A stretch of 64,000 nucleotides of DNA from Candidatus Pelearchaeum maunauluense (GTDB taxonomy: Archaea; Thermoproteota; Nitrososphaeria_A; Caldarchaeales; Caldarchaeaceae), in the NCBI GenBank assembly GCA_030059675.1, contig JANVYQ010000001.1:1-64000 (forward strand), read 5' to 3'. How positions within the stretch are numbered: position 1 is the first letter of the stretch; each line of letters opens with the position of its first letter. The notes beneath the pieces were generated by a model. It did not search any database and was not told the DNA's origin. It saw only the letters and a list, made by a program, of their open reading frames with translations. The translations under genes were made by a program, and so were the position numbers. Of the stretch, positions 16,798 through 26,030 are shown one piece after another.

Positions 16798-17637
16798 ACC
16801 TTTTCTCAGTAGCTCCACAACTCCCTGGAGCTCGCTGGGCTTCACATCCTCACCACGTATATTCTTAAAAGCCTCCACAACAACAAAATCAGAAGCCACA
16901 TCGTACTTCTGCCGATTGTCTATGACAGCCCTCAAAAACTCGGAATCAACGCCAGGGAGTATATGCTCCTTCAAACAGCCGTTTATGGCTAGACAATCGT
17001 ATATATGAAGACCACTAATCCACCTGCCCAGCCCGCTGAACCAACGCTCCACAACACTACCCACGGAAACATTCTCCTCACGTCTCACCTCATACATCCA
17101 TGCATGCCCGACATCAAAACATAGCCTAGCATTACCAACCTCTAGGAAAACCGCCTCAGCGTCATGCGGGTCTGCTAGAAATTGAGATGGGACGTTTTCA
17201 AAGACCAGCCTAATATCAAGCTCCTCTGCACGCATTACGAGTGTATTCATAGAATTGACAGCAGCATCTTTCACGGCCTTAGTGTATTCGTCCATCTCCT
17301 TGACAGCCTGCTCCGTAGCCATGTGAAAGAGCATATAGAGCGGCTCCATCCTCTTAGCCTCTTCCACCGTCTTCAACACATATTTTAACGAGGCTTCGCG
17401 AACCTCATTTATCGGCGACGCCAGCTTTACGTCGCGCCAACCGCCATGAACAGCTAGAAGCAAACCATTTTCGCAGATTTCCTCGCCAATCTTCCTTAGC
17501 AGCCCGTTATCTTGCAGAGGCCATGGAAAATCAAAGCTAACCTCCACATAGTCAAAGCCAGTTTCGCGTATCTCTCTTATCTTCCCGCTATACGCGTTCC
17601 TATCACCTCTCCAGAGTGAGAAGCCTAAAAACACCAT
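16792..17637 (-). CDS. Sugar phosphate isomerase/epimerase-like TIM barrel (AP endonuclease 2 family)
   Basis: I place the start at the ATG of MVFLGFSLWRG (17637), 10 nt after the primase stop. The 281-residue protein is a xylose-isomerase-like barrel: YVEVSFD, AVHGGWRD, FHMAT, VFENVPSQF, CFDVGHAWM and HIYDCLAING line up with the metal-ligand strands (Glu, Asp/His, His) of this superfamily. Members include sugar epimerases and endonuclease IV relatives; the substrate here is unknown. It is tightly linked behind priS in the same direction. Confidence 0.8.
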   Translation of the reverse strand: MVFLGFSLWRGDRNAYSGKIREIRETGFDYVEVSFDFPWPLQDNGLLRKIGEEICENGLLLAVHGGWRDVKLASPINEVREASLKYVLKTVEEAKRMEPLYMLFHMATEQAVKEMDEYTKAVKDAAVNSMNTLVMRAEELDIRLVFENVPSQFLADPHDAEAVFLEVGNARLCFDVGHAWMYEVRREENVSVGSVVERWFSGLGRWISGLHIYDCLAINGCLKEHILPGVDSEFLRAVIDNRQKYDVASDFVVVEAFKNIRGEDVKPSELQGVVELLRKGL

Positions 17638-17647
17638 GCTGGGGCTG

Positions 17648-18991
17648 TCATGCTTCTCTGAGGAATTTATCCCTAACGGGCTGGTAGACCTTTTCGTAGA
17701 AGTCGCGCTGGCTCTCCAGAACCTTCCTGTCAAAACTCCTGACATACTCTACTGCCTTTGCCCAAGCCTCTTCGTAGGGGATGAAGCGCTCTATCCTACT
17801 CACTATCTCCCTATCATAGTCTCTTGGTGTCTGTACATCCCCGCCTATCGTGAACCAGCCCTCGCTTGATAGGTATGCTTGCTCATCACCAACACTTGCT
17901 ACAAGCTTTTCGCGCGTCTCATAGGCAGGGCGCGTGGCTTCGCGTCTCCTTGTGGTAGCTGTTCCACGCTTCTTAGCCCACGCATAGAATATAGCCCTAT
18001 TCAAGCCAAAAGACTTTGCCTTATCCAAGTCGCCGAAGAGGATATAGTAGCGGGCAGCCTGTAATAACGCCATAATCTGGAATCTCCCAATCGCAGCCAC
18101 CCGCGGAGATTCGCGTGCTGCTCCAGTCTTTTCTTCTCCAACAACAAGCCTAACCTCAGACGCCGCCGCGAAGTATCCTGGGATTTCTGTAAGCGCTATT
18201 TGGGCGGCGTTGTCTGCTTCCCCCTCGCTGAAGTCGCGCCAGGCTGGGTTATGTCTTGGCGACTCTAGGCTGGCCCAGCTAATGTCAAAGTCGTTAATCT
18301 CATTGGGTTTTAGGCAGACCGCCGCTAGGTCTAGCCTGCGGTGCAGGCTTAGGGGAGCCGTGAAAACCCTCTTGATGTCCATTAGGTTCTCCACCTTAAG
18401 CGAGACTCCACGCTCCTTGGAGAGCTGCTCAACATTCTTAGCAATCCTCTTGAGAACATACGCCACTATAGCGTAGGCCGCGTCTAGGGGGTTGTGTCTC
18501 TGCAATAAGCCGCGCGAGAAAGCGCCCTCATGTATCCTTACATGCGCACCATTACCAGACCACAAGATATACACGGAGCGACTAATACCCAGCTTGGCAA
18601 GCTCATCAACAACCAGCCCAACAACACTCATCACATCCTTAAAACCGCCTCTCTCACAATCAACGTCAAACGTCGGCGTAGATGCGGCTATGTTATCTGG
18701 AGCCTCAAGAGCCTGGGGATTAGCTAGGGATTTGTATATGCCGGCAGAGGCGTAGAACGTTCTGGGCTTAAGCCAGAAGAACCTTTTGAATATCTCATCA
18801 ATATCATGCTCCGTGTTGATTGTCAGGGGTTTTGAGCGCCCTCTGTGCCAGTATCTTATGAATGTGCGTTTTTCCGCTTCCTCCCCCTCTAGAGCAGCCC
18901 ACCTACCGCGGCAGAAGTCTATAATCTCCTGCCTCACGTCGCGCCTGGCGTAATAGTCTTTCACAGATAGCACGACAGCATAAGCTAGCAA
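17648..18991 (-). CDS. priS: DNA primase small (catalytic) subunit with C-terminal extension
   Basis: PriS makes RNA primers with PriL at replication forks. The metal-binding DVD is at Asp109/Asp111 in STPTFDVDCE, the nucleotide-binding SGNGAHVRIH at 145-154, and the third acidic residue Asp205 in MDIKRVFTAPLSLHRRL. These are all in the expected order. The core ends near residue ~290. Another ~155 residues follow, containing RFQIMALLQAARYYILFGD and a basic helical stretch, so the protein is ~100 residues longer than usual archaeal PriS (330-360). The extension has no motif I recognise. Core identity is secure; PriL is not in the window. Confidence 0.92.
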   Translation of the reverse strand: MLAYAVVLSVKDYYARRDVRQEIIDFCRGRWAALEGEEAEKRTFIRYWHRGRSKPLTINTEHDIDEIFKRFFWLKPRTFYASAGIYKSLANPQALEAPDNIAASTPTFDVDCERGGFKDVMSVVGLVVDELAKLGISRSVYILWSGNGAHVRIHEGAFSRGLLQRHNPLDAAYAIVAYVLKRIAKNVEQLSKERGVSLKVENLMDIKRVFTAPLSLHRRLDLAAVCLKPNEINDFDISWASLESPRHNPAWRDFSEGEADNAAQIALTEIPGYFAAASEVRLVVGEEKTGAARESPRVAAIGRFQIMALLQAARYYILFGDLDKAKSFGLNRAIFYAWAKKRGTATTRRREATRPAYETREKLVASVGDEQAYLSSEGWFTIGGDVQTPRDYDREIVSRIERFIPYEEAWAKAVEYVRSFDRKVLESQRDFYEKVYQPVRDKFLREA

Positions 18992-19066
18992 TCACCGCCT
19001 TAATTATTCTAGCCAAGCCATACGGGCATAGTATATTTCCCAGACTACCGCAGGTATCTAGCTGGT

Positions 19067-19963
19067 ATGGAGCGGATAGGCTTCATCGGCCTAGGGCAGA
19101 TGGGGAAGCCCATGGCGCGTAATCTTCTAAACGCTGGCTACAGCTTGACGGTCTATAATAGAAGCAAGCAACCTATGGAGGAGCTGGCTTCATACGGAGC
19201 TAAGACAGCAGGCTCACCACGCGAGGTAGGCTCCAACTCTGATGTGGTCATCCTCTCGCTACCTTATCCAGAGACCGTTAAGCAAGTGGTTCTAGGAGTG
19301 GGCGGCGTGGCTGAGGGAATACGCGCAGGCGGCGTGGTGATAGACACCAGCACGACAGACCCACTAACAGCGCGAGAACTGCATGAAGAGCTGCGTAGAC
19401 GTGGAGTAGGTTTTCTAGACGCTCCAGTAAGCGGCGGCCCCGAAGGGGCTGAAGCGGCGGCGCTAACCTTCATGGTGGGTGGAGAAGAGAGAGACTTAGA
19501 GAGATGTATGCCGATACTACGCGCCATGGGTAAGCACATCTTCCACGTAGGCGGACCAGGAGCTGGGCAGGGCGTGAAGCTGGTAAACCAGATACTCGTA
19601 GCGTTACACACCCTAGCCGCTGCCGAGGCGATGCTCTTCGCATCCCGTCTCGGTCTAGACCTTGGAATGGTCTTGGAGGTCATTCAGAGAAGTGCTGGCG
19701 ATTCGTTCATATTCAGGAGGGTGGCGCCGCAGTTTATCGCGCGTAAATTCGGCAGGGGCTGGCAGACGTATCTAATACACAAAGACCTGGGCCTGGTTCT
19801 TAAGACTGCGGAGAAGCTTAAGCTCCCCATGCTCCTCTCAAGCCTGGCACGCGAGAAATACGGCGCGGCCATGGCGCAGGGGTTGGAGAAAATAGACTCG
19901 GCAGCGGTAATCAAAGTCCTTGAACAGCTAGCAGGTCCGAATACGCGGCCGGGACATTCTTAA
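19067..19963 (+). CDS. 3-hydroxyisobutyrate/beta-hydroxyacid dehydrogenase family
   Basis: This 298-residue enzyme oxidises a beta-hydroxyacid with NAD(P). The Rossmann motif GLGQMGKPMA is at residues 7-16, the substrate-binding DAPVSGGPEGAE near 126, and the catalytic-lysine segment GAGQGVKLVNQ near 172. Length is normal for MmsB/GarR-type enzymes. It may be linked to valine or propionate metabolism with the liv and acyl-CoA genes downstream, but this is context only; the exact substrate is not determined. Confidence 0.88.
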   Translation: MERIGFIGLGQMGKPMARNLLNAGYSLTVYNRSKQPMEELASYGAKTAGSPREVGSNSDVVILSLPYPETVKQVVLGVGGVAEGIRAGGVVIDTSTTDPLTARELHEELRRRGVGFLDAPVSGGPEGAEAAALTFMVGGEERDLERCMPILRAMGKHIFHVGGPGAGQGVKLVNQILVALHTLAAAEAMLFASRLGLDLGMVLEVIQRSAGDSFIFRRVAPQFIARKFGRGWQTYLIHKDLGLVLKTAEKLKLPMLLSSLAREKYGAAMAQGLEKIDSAAVIKVLEQLAGPNTRPGHS

Positions 19964-19992
19964 AACCTGGCTCTCCACAGTAAATATTCTGG

Positions 19993-20964
19993 GTGCGTGG
20001 TTTGTCGTCTTTCCTAATAACTGGCGGTTGTGGGTTTATTGGTTCTTGGCTCGCGCGTCGCCTAGTGAGCGAGGGGCATGAGGTCGTTCTCTACGATGTG
20101 AATACCGAAAGCCGTTTAGTGGATGACCTCCGCGACAAAACTCGGATACTACGCGGAAGCATAACAGACTACGAAACGTTACGCCAGGCGGTTAGGGAGA
20201 GCAGGCCTGATGTCATAATCCACTACGCTGCGCTCTTATCATCGGCAGCGGAGCGCGAGCCTAGAAGGGGTTATGAGGTGAACATAGCCTCAACATGGCC
20301 GCTCTTTGAAATAGCGAGAGAATCCGACGTAGATGCGGTGCTCTTCGCCAGCAGCACAGCAGCATACGGCCCTACGAAGGCGCAGAACTACAGCGAAGAC
20401 CTCTACGCACCGCCAGCAACAATCTACGGAATCTCAAAGATTGTAGGAGAGCTCATAGGCCTGTGGTTCTACAGGACGTATGGGATACAGTTCGCCGCGT
20501 TTAGATACGGCTCGGTTATAGGGCCTGGGAGGAAGGATGGCGGAGCATCAAGCTACACGACTCTAATAATACAGAAACCAGCGCAGGGCGAGAGCTACAC
20601 CGCGAGCGTGGACGAGGAAACAAGAATGCCCATCGTCTACGTTAAAGACGCGGTGGATGCTACGTTATTCGTGTATGGGAAAATCGGAACACTAGGCGAT
20701 GAGCGTATCTTTAACGTGACTAGTCTTACACCTAGTCCCACGGCTGGTATGATGGCTCAGGCCGTAAAGAAATACATACCAGAAGCCCAGATAGGCTTCA
20801 ACCCGCTGGACGACATTATGAGGATAGTCAAATCATGGCCACGCGACATAGACGTCACGAGGCTACTCTCGCTGGGATGGAAACCCAGATACACAGACCT
20901 GAACAGCCTAGTGGAGGACTTCATAAACGAGGTCAAGCAGAAGCCGCAAATCTTCAGGATTTAG
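19993..20964 (+). CDS. NAD-dependent epimerase/dehydratase (extended SDR)
   Basis: A 323-residue extended short-chain dehydrogenase starting with GTG 19993. GGCGFIG binds NAD, and the SSTAAYGP Ser with YGISK Tyr/Lys form the catalytic triad. The stretch RYGSVIGPGRKDGGA and TRMPIVYVKDAVDA resemble the threonine-dehydrogenase/UDP-sugar-epimerase branch. It follows the hydroxyacid dehydrogenase in the same direction at a 29-nt distance. Either a sugar-nucleotide epimerase or an SDR-type threonine dehydrogenase is possible. Confidence 0.82.
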   Translation: MRGLSSFLITGGCGFIGSWLARRLVSEGHEVVLYDVNTESRLVDDLRDKTRILRGSITDYETLRQAVRESRPDVIIHYAALLSSAAEREPRRGYEVNIASTWPLFEIARESDVDAVLFASSTAAYGPTKAQNYSEDLYAPPATIYGISKIVGELIGLWFYRTYGIQFAAFRYGSVIGPGRKDGGASSYTTLIIQKPAQGESYTASVDEETRMPIVYVKDAVDATLFVYGKIGTLGDERIFNVTSLTPSPTAGMMAQAVKKYIPEAQIGFNPLDDIMRIVKSWPRDIDVTRLLSLGWKPRYTDLNSLVEDFINEVKQKPQIFRI

Positions 20965-21001
20965 TAAATGTCTTAAAGCAGCGTGTTAGTGGAGTAGGGA
21001 G

Positions 21002-22527
21002 ATGAGGAGATGGGAGGATTGTTGGCCTAGCTATCTTCCTAGAGACATCGAGTCTAGGAGTGTTGGTTTTCATGAAATCTTATCTGATCTGGCGCGGAAG
21101 AGCCCCAACGCTACAGCGCTCATAAGCGATGAGGCTGGTAGTATAAGTTATCAGGAGCTTGATGAGCGTAGCAGCTTATTTGCAGACTCTCTCTCAATAA
21201 ACTGGACATAGGTAGGGGGGATAAGGCCGTTTTTATGGCGTCCAACAGTGTGGAGGCCATAGAAGCCCTCTATGGCCTGTTCAAGAGCGGGCTTACGACG
21301 GTGATGATAGACCCTACAACGATGTCTGAAGACCTGCTCTATCAGCTAAGTGATGCGCAGCCTAAGGTTATGGTGGTTGGTGGTGATGTGTATGAACGGG
21401 AGCGCGAGACTATATCCAAAGCTGGTGTTGGCCGCGTGGTGGTTTTAGACGTTGGGGGTGAGCGCCCAGATTCCTACCGAAACCTCATGAAGAGGGGCGG
21501 GGATAGACGTTTTGCGGCGGAGACAAAGCCTGAGAAGGATGCTGCGTTAGTGTTCTACTATGCTGGCATAGCTGGGAGGACAGAGCAGGTTCTCCACAGA
21601 CATTACGGCGTAGCCTCCTGCGCAGCCGCATACGGAGCGATGTACACCACGCCAGGTCTTGATAGATACACAGGCCTGCTGGCGTCGCCCATAACCCATG
21701 TTCTAGGGCTTTTCCACATGCTGGCGATTCACCACTATGGAGGCGCTATCGTTGTGATGCGGGGGTTTAACGCCGAGCGCGCCTATGAGCTGGTTAAGAG
21801 GTACGGGATAACGCATATAGCTGCCGCACCTATGTTCTTTGACGCCTTAACCAAGATAACCAACGTGGGGAGAGGCGAGCATAAGCTTAGGCTCTGCCTC
21901 TCTGGTGGTGCTCCCCTGCCCAGGGAGGTTTATGACAGGTTTAGAGAGACTTTCGGCGTTCCGCTGCTCCAGACCTACGGCCTGACCGAAGCACTACTTG
22001 TGAGCATGCAGACGGAGAATATGGCGCATGTGTATGGCACAGTTGGCTCGCCCATCGTTGGTGTTGATGTTAAGATTGTGGACGAGTCGGGGCGCGAGCA
22101 GGGGGTTGGGGAGGTCGGCGAGCTTGCGGTAAAGTCTCCCTGGATTATGATGGGGTATTCAGACCCCGCTGACACGGCGCGCGCAGTACGCGACGGCTGG
22201 CTCTACACAGGAGACCTAATGAGCATGGATGAAAACGGGCTACTGTTCTTCAAAGGCGTCAAGAAACGGATAATAAAATATAAGGCATATCCCGTCTTCC
22301 CCCGCGACCTTGAGGACATACTCCTACGGCACCCAGCTGTGAGGGAAGCCCTAGTCGTGGGCGAGCCAGACCCAGAGACAGGCCAGAAGCCAGTAGCGTA
22401 TGTGGTTCTCCACGACGACATGCGGGGCAGCGTATCATCCGAGGAGCTGATGAACTTCGTCAACCAGCGTGTGGCAGCGTATAAGAAGATAAGAGCCTGC
22501 AATATAGTTGATAGTCTTCCCAGCTAG
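21002..22527 (+). pseudogene. AMP-dependent acyl-CoA ligase 1, frameshifted and 3'-cut
   Basis: Adenylate-forming ligases activate carboxylates to acyl-CoA. The N-terminal 69 residues (21002-21211) and the remaining ~440 residues lie in different frames. The shift falls at a CT-repeat (CTCTCTC near 21188), after which the other frame reads NKLDIGRGDKAVFMASN as expected. The phosphate-binding loop is unusual (YYAGIAGRTE instead of a Ser/Thr/Gly-rich SSGTTG). YGLTEA and GWLYTGDLM remain. The frame ends at a TAG after VDSLPS, before the catalytic-lysine tail; the bases after the TAG still read LTQPEREVL in frame. Two lesions and a poor P-loop argue for a dead gene; a sequencing error could explain only the frameshift. 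Confidence 0.82.
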
Positions 22528-22560
22528 CTCACACAGCCAGAGCGGGAGGTGCTAGGGGTG

Positions 22561-22689
22561 ATGGTCTGCCTAGAATGCGGACACGAATTCACCCCAAACC
22601 TCTTCGAATACATACCCACGCGGCTAGCCCCATGCCCCCGCTGCAAGAGCTATAAGACAATATCCAAGAAGAATATGAGACGCGGCTAG
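22561..22689 (+). CDS. Small zinc-ribbon protein (42 aa)
   Basis: A 42-codon gene with ATG 22561 (a GTG directly before it is an alternative start). It has MVCLECGHEF, then 22 residues later PCPRCKS, so two CxxC knuckles form one likely zinc ribbon, followed by a basic tail. A GGAGGT 8-14 nt upstream looks like a ribosome-binding site. It follows the broken ligase and converges on the livM gene. Function unknown; comparable ribbons accompany acyl-CoA ligases or act as nucleic-acid binders. Confidence 0.6.
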   Translation: MVCLECGHEFTPNLFEYIPTRLAPCPRCKSYKTISKKNMRRG

Positions 22690-23735
22690 TAGGAGAAGGG
22701 CCACAGGTCAAAGAATCTCTTAAATTTTCTCAGCAGGCTCGCTAAGCCGCGCGGCTCCGCTATTAGTATAGCCGCGATTATGGCGCCGAATATTATTATC
22801 TTGAACCCGAAAGCTGTTGGGCCTAGCCAGGGCATCGCTGTAGCTAATGTGCTCACCATGAAGGTTAATCCATGCGAGACCGCTATCATCAGCGTCGCTC
22901 CCAGTGTTGAGCCCCAGACATAGCTTCCCGGACCTCCCACTATAACGCCCACACTCAGCATCTCCCAAGCTAGGTCAAAGGATACGTGCTCTATTGTTAT
23001 CAGGCCCAGCATATAGCTCCAGAGAGCGCCGCCGACTCCTGCGTAGAAGCCTGAGATGGCGAATGCGAGGGCCTTATACTTCAGCAGGCTCAGCCCATGC
23101 ACTTGCGCGGCGTAGTCCTTCTCACCTATCATGACAAGCGCCTTACCCAGAGGCGTCCTACCTATATGCGCTATAGCAAGCCCCATCAGTATCGTTATTA
23201 TCAGGAACGTGTAATACTGCTCAAGCGGTGAGAACTTATACCCCAACAAGCCCATAGGCTGTGTATATACCACAGTCTCAGGGACATCCTTTACTATGAA
23301 GCTGAGAATCCATACTATTATGAAGTGCGCCGCCATGGTTGAGAATAGTAGGTAGAATGCTTTTATCCGTAGTGAGGGGAGGCCGAAGAAGACCGATGTG
23401 GCTGCCGCTATTATTCCTGCTAGGGGTATTGTGGCGATGAATGGTAGTGAGTAAGGTGGTTGGGAGAGTATGACTGTGGCGAAAGCGCCGACACCCATGA
23501 GAGCCTAGTGCATTACGGAGAAGAGCTGCGCGTGTGTAAGGAGGTTAAGCCCCATGATTGGTATGGCGAAAACGATTATCAGCATGATGAAGCTAGGCAG
23601 GAACGATATGCCTGTTAGCGGCAAGAGAAAGAAAACCGCGAGAAAAATGAACAGACTGACATAATGGAATTTCTTCTGCAGGAAGCCCATATCCTGCATG
23701 TATGTCTCTTTAACTACGCCGCATGGCCGCGACAC
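22686..23735 (-). pseudogene. livM: Branched-chain amino acid ABC permease LivM, in-frame TAG
   Basis: LivM is one of two permease subunits of the branched-chain amino acid/carboxylate ABC transporter. From the GTG at 23735 the first 76 residues (three helices, ending AQLFSVMH) are followed by a TAG at 23505-23507, and the same frame then continues with ALMGVGAFAT, exactly the expected conserved segment, through GGPGSYVWGS and EPRGLASL to 22686. Thus a single in-frame stop interrupts an otherwise complete ~350-residue gene. A restart at the ATG of MGVGAF would give a protein lacking three helices. It lies 5 nt downstream of livH. Pseudogene, error or readthrough cannot be separated from sequence alone. 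Confidence 0.85.
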
Positions 23736-23740
23736 TGTAG

Positions 23741-24667
23741 CTACACCCTCTCTATTCTAACGGTGCCGAATAGCCCATACGGCCTGAATACCAGCACTAT
23801 CAGGAGTATGATGAACGGCATTATCTCCCTTATCCCTGGGATGAATGGGTTTAGATACGTCCCTACGGAGTGCTCTATCAATCCCAGAAGTATGCCGCCC
23901 AGTATTGCTCCACCTGGGCTATCTATGCCGCCTATCAACGCCGCTGGGAGGGCGCGCGTCAGGCCTATTACTGAGATATTTACGGTTAGCCCGTTTATCA
24001 CGCCCATGATGAGGCCGCCTAGAACAGCGGCCATGTTAGCGATAATCCAACTATACTTGTATATCTTTCTGATGCTTATCCCATGCGTCGCCGCCGCTTC
24101 AGGCTCAAGCGACACAGCCCTCATAGCAAAGCCGAAGAGGGTTCTCCTGAATATGTAGAGGAAGAAGCCGAATACGACAGCCGCCCCAGCTATGCTCCAG
24201 ACCATAACTAGGGGGAGCTTAATGAAGCCTATCTCTAGAGGGACTGGCGGGGAGACCTCATGCTGGCCTGGGAAAATCTTCAACGCGGTACCCCAGCGGA
24301 CTATGGTAACTCCCCGCAGTATGAGCGCCAGGGCTACCGTCATCTTGATGAGCGAGAGTATTGACTGCCCGTAGAGCGGTCTGATTAGGAATCTCTCGGT
24401 GAGAAGCGCCAATATGATTGTTGCAATAAGCGCCAGGCCCAGGCCGACGAGCAAGTTAATAAACGGGTCTGCAACAAGCCCCAGCTCCGAGAAGAAGAGG
24501 ATTAGGTAAGCGCCTATAAGAACCATGTCGCCCACAGCTATATTGACTATCTTCCCCACCCTGTAGAGGAGGACGAAGCCCAGCGCTATTACGCCGTATA
24601 TGGTGCCTGAGGCTAGGCCTAGAATCGCTGAATTGAGCAGCAGCCCCAGCGTCTCCTCTATAGCCAC
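23741..24667 (-). CDS. livH: Branched-chain amino acid ABC permease LivH
   Basis: I choose the GTG at 24667 (VAIEETLGLLLNS) as start because the family begins here and the longer frame upstream has no homology. The 309-residue protein has about eight transmembrane helices. It carries the EAA-type cytoplasmic loop RAVSLEPEAAATHGIS (residue ~195) that contacts the ATPases, and FRPYGLFG at the C-terminus. It looks intact. Its start lies only 8 nt from the opposite livK fragment, leaving no room for its own promoter, so expression is doubtful. Normal livKHMGF operons have one direction; here H and M are inverted relative to K, F and G. Confidence 0.88.
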   Translation of the reverse strand: MAIEETLGLLLNSAILGLASGTIYGVIALGFVLLYRVGKIVNIAVGDMVLIGAYLILFFSELGLVADPFINLLVGLGLALIATIILALLTERFLIRPLYGQSILSLIKMTVALALILRGVTIVRWGTALKIFPGQHEVSPPVPLEIGFIKLPLVMVWSIAGAAVVFGFFLYIFRRTLFGFAMRAVSLEPEAAATHGISIRKIYKYSWIIANMAAVLGGLIMGVINGLTVNISVIGLTRALPAALIGGIDSPGGAILGGILLGLIEHSVGTYLNPFIPGIREIMPFIILLIVLVFRPYGLFGTVRIERV

Positions 24668-24675
24668 TGGACACC

Positions 24676-25953
24676 GTGGAGACAACAACAGTCTTCCAAA
24701 CAAAGACGGTGACAGCAGGCGACCCAGGTGCGCAGACGGTAACAGTAACAAAGACCGAGACGGTCACCAAGGCGGCTCCTGCGGGCAAGAGGGGGAAGAT
24801 TACAATACCCACACTCTTTGACCTAACAGGCCCCACATCGGAAGTCGGTGTAGAGTACGCTGAGGGCGTCAATAATGCTGTGAAGTGGATTAATGAGCGG
24901 GTGGGCGGAATACCAGGCGTCGGCGAGATAGAGCTCGTCTTTACCGATTATGGCTACAAGCCCCCAGAGGCGATAAGCACGTATGACAGGTATAAGACGC
25001 AGTTCAACCTACCGCTCATAATAGGGTGGGGTACACCCGACACTGAAGCACTCGCGCCCAAGGTGGCGGAGGATAAGATAGCATACATCTCGGCGAGCTA
25101 CTCAGCCCACCTAGACGACCCGAGTAAGACGCCGTATAACTTCTATCCATGCGCCAGCTACTCAGAGCAGGCTAGGGCCGCTATGGTCTGGATTAGGAAG
25201 TTCTGGGACGAGCAGGGAGAGAATAGGCCACCTAGGCTTGCCTTGGCATACCAGTTCGGCCATCCCTACACGACAGCGCCAAACAAGGCGATTAAAGCAA
25301 TAGCACAAGAGCTGGGTATAGAGATAGTTACGGAGCAGGATGTATCGCTTAGAGCGACTGATACATCCTCACAAGTCCTAGCCATCAAGGGCGCTAAGGC
25401 TGACTTTGTATGGTTCGGGAATACTGTGGGAAGCGCGTCTGTTTTCGCAAGAGACCTGAAGAAGCAGGATGTTGTCGCTATCATGATAAGCAACCAGTGG
25501 GGGCATGACGAGAACCTAGTAGCGCTGGCTGGAGAGGCCGCTGAGGGAGTCCACGGCGCGTCTGGCCACTACTACTTCGGAATGGAGGAAAACGCCCCAG
25601 CACTCTTAAACCCGATAAAGAAGTCAGTAGAACTATTCGGCCGCACATTCGGCCCAGAAGACAAGTTCCCAACATCAACCTACATAAGAGGATGGCTAAA
25701 TCTCAGGATGGCCGCGCTGGCGATAGCGCATGCCAACGCTAAATTCGGCGAGGTAACTGACGAGAACATAAAGAAGGCTATAGAGATGTGGAGGCAGCAG
25801 ACCATAGAGGGTAATGTGGTGTCTCCAGTAACATCCACGCCAAAAGACCATAGACCAAGTACAACCTCATACATAATGAAGATTGAGAACGGGAAGTATA
25901 AGTTGGTGGATGTCATAACTGTTGAGAGACGACCCGACTGGCTTGGGTGGTGA
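24676..25953 (+). pseudogene. livK: ABC substrate-binding protein LivK lacking its signal peptide
   Basis: The mature part of a Leu/Ile/Val- or amide-type periplasmic binding protein is complete (ITIPTLFDLTGPTS, then the two-lobed type I fold to DRPDWLGW-like end, ~395 residues). It is preceded by a Thr/Val-rich linker (TVTVTKTETVTK) of the kind that follows archaeal lipoprotein signals. The signal peptide and anchor are absent: upstream of GTG 24676 only four in-frame codons precede a stop, and livH starts on the other strand at 24667. Compare the BmpA protein at 52366, which has signal plus linker. Without the signal the protein would not reach the membrane. The cut looks like a rearrangement breakpoint. 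Confidence 0.78.
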
Positions 25954-26030
25954 GAGCCCGCAAATAATCCCCTATTACTATCATTTTTATCCAACCCCAT
26001 GAAAATAGACGCGTAGAGAGGAGGTCATCC

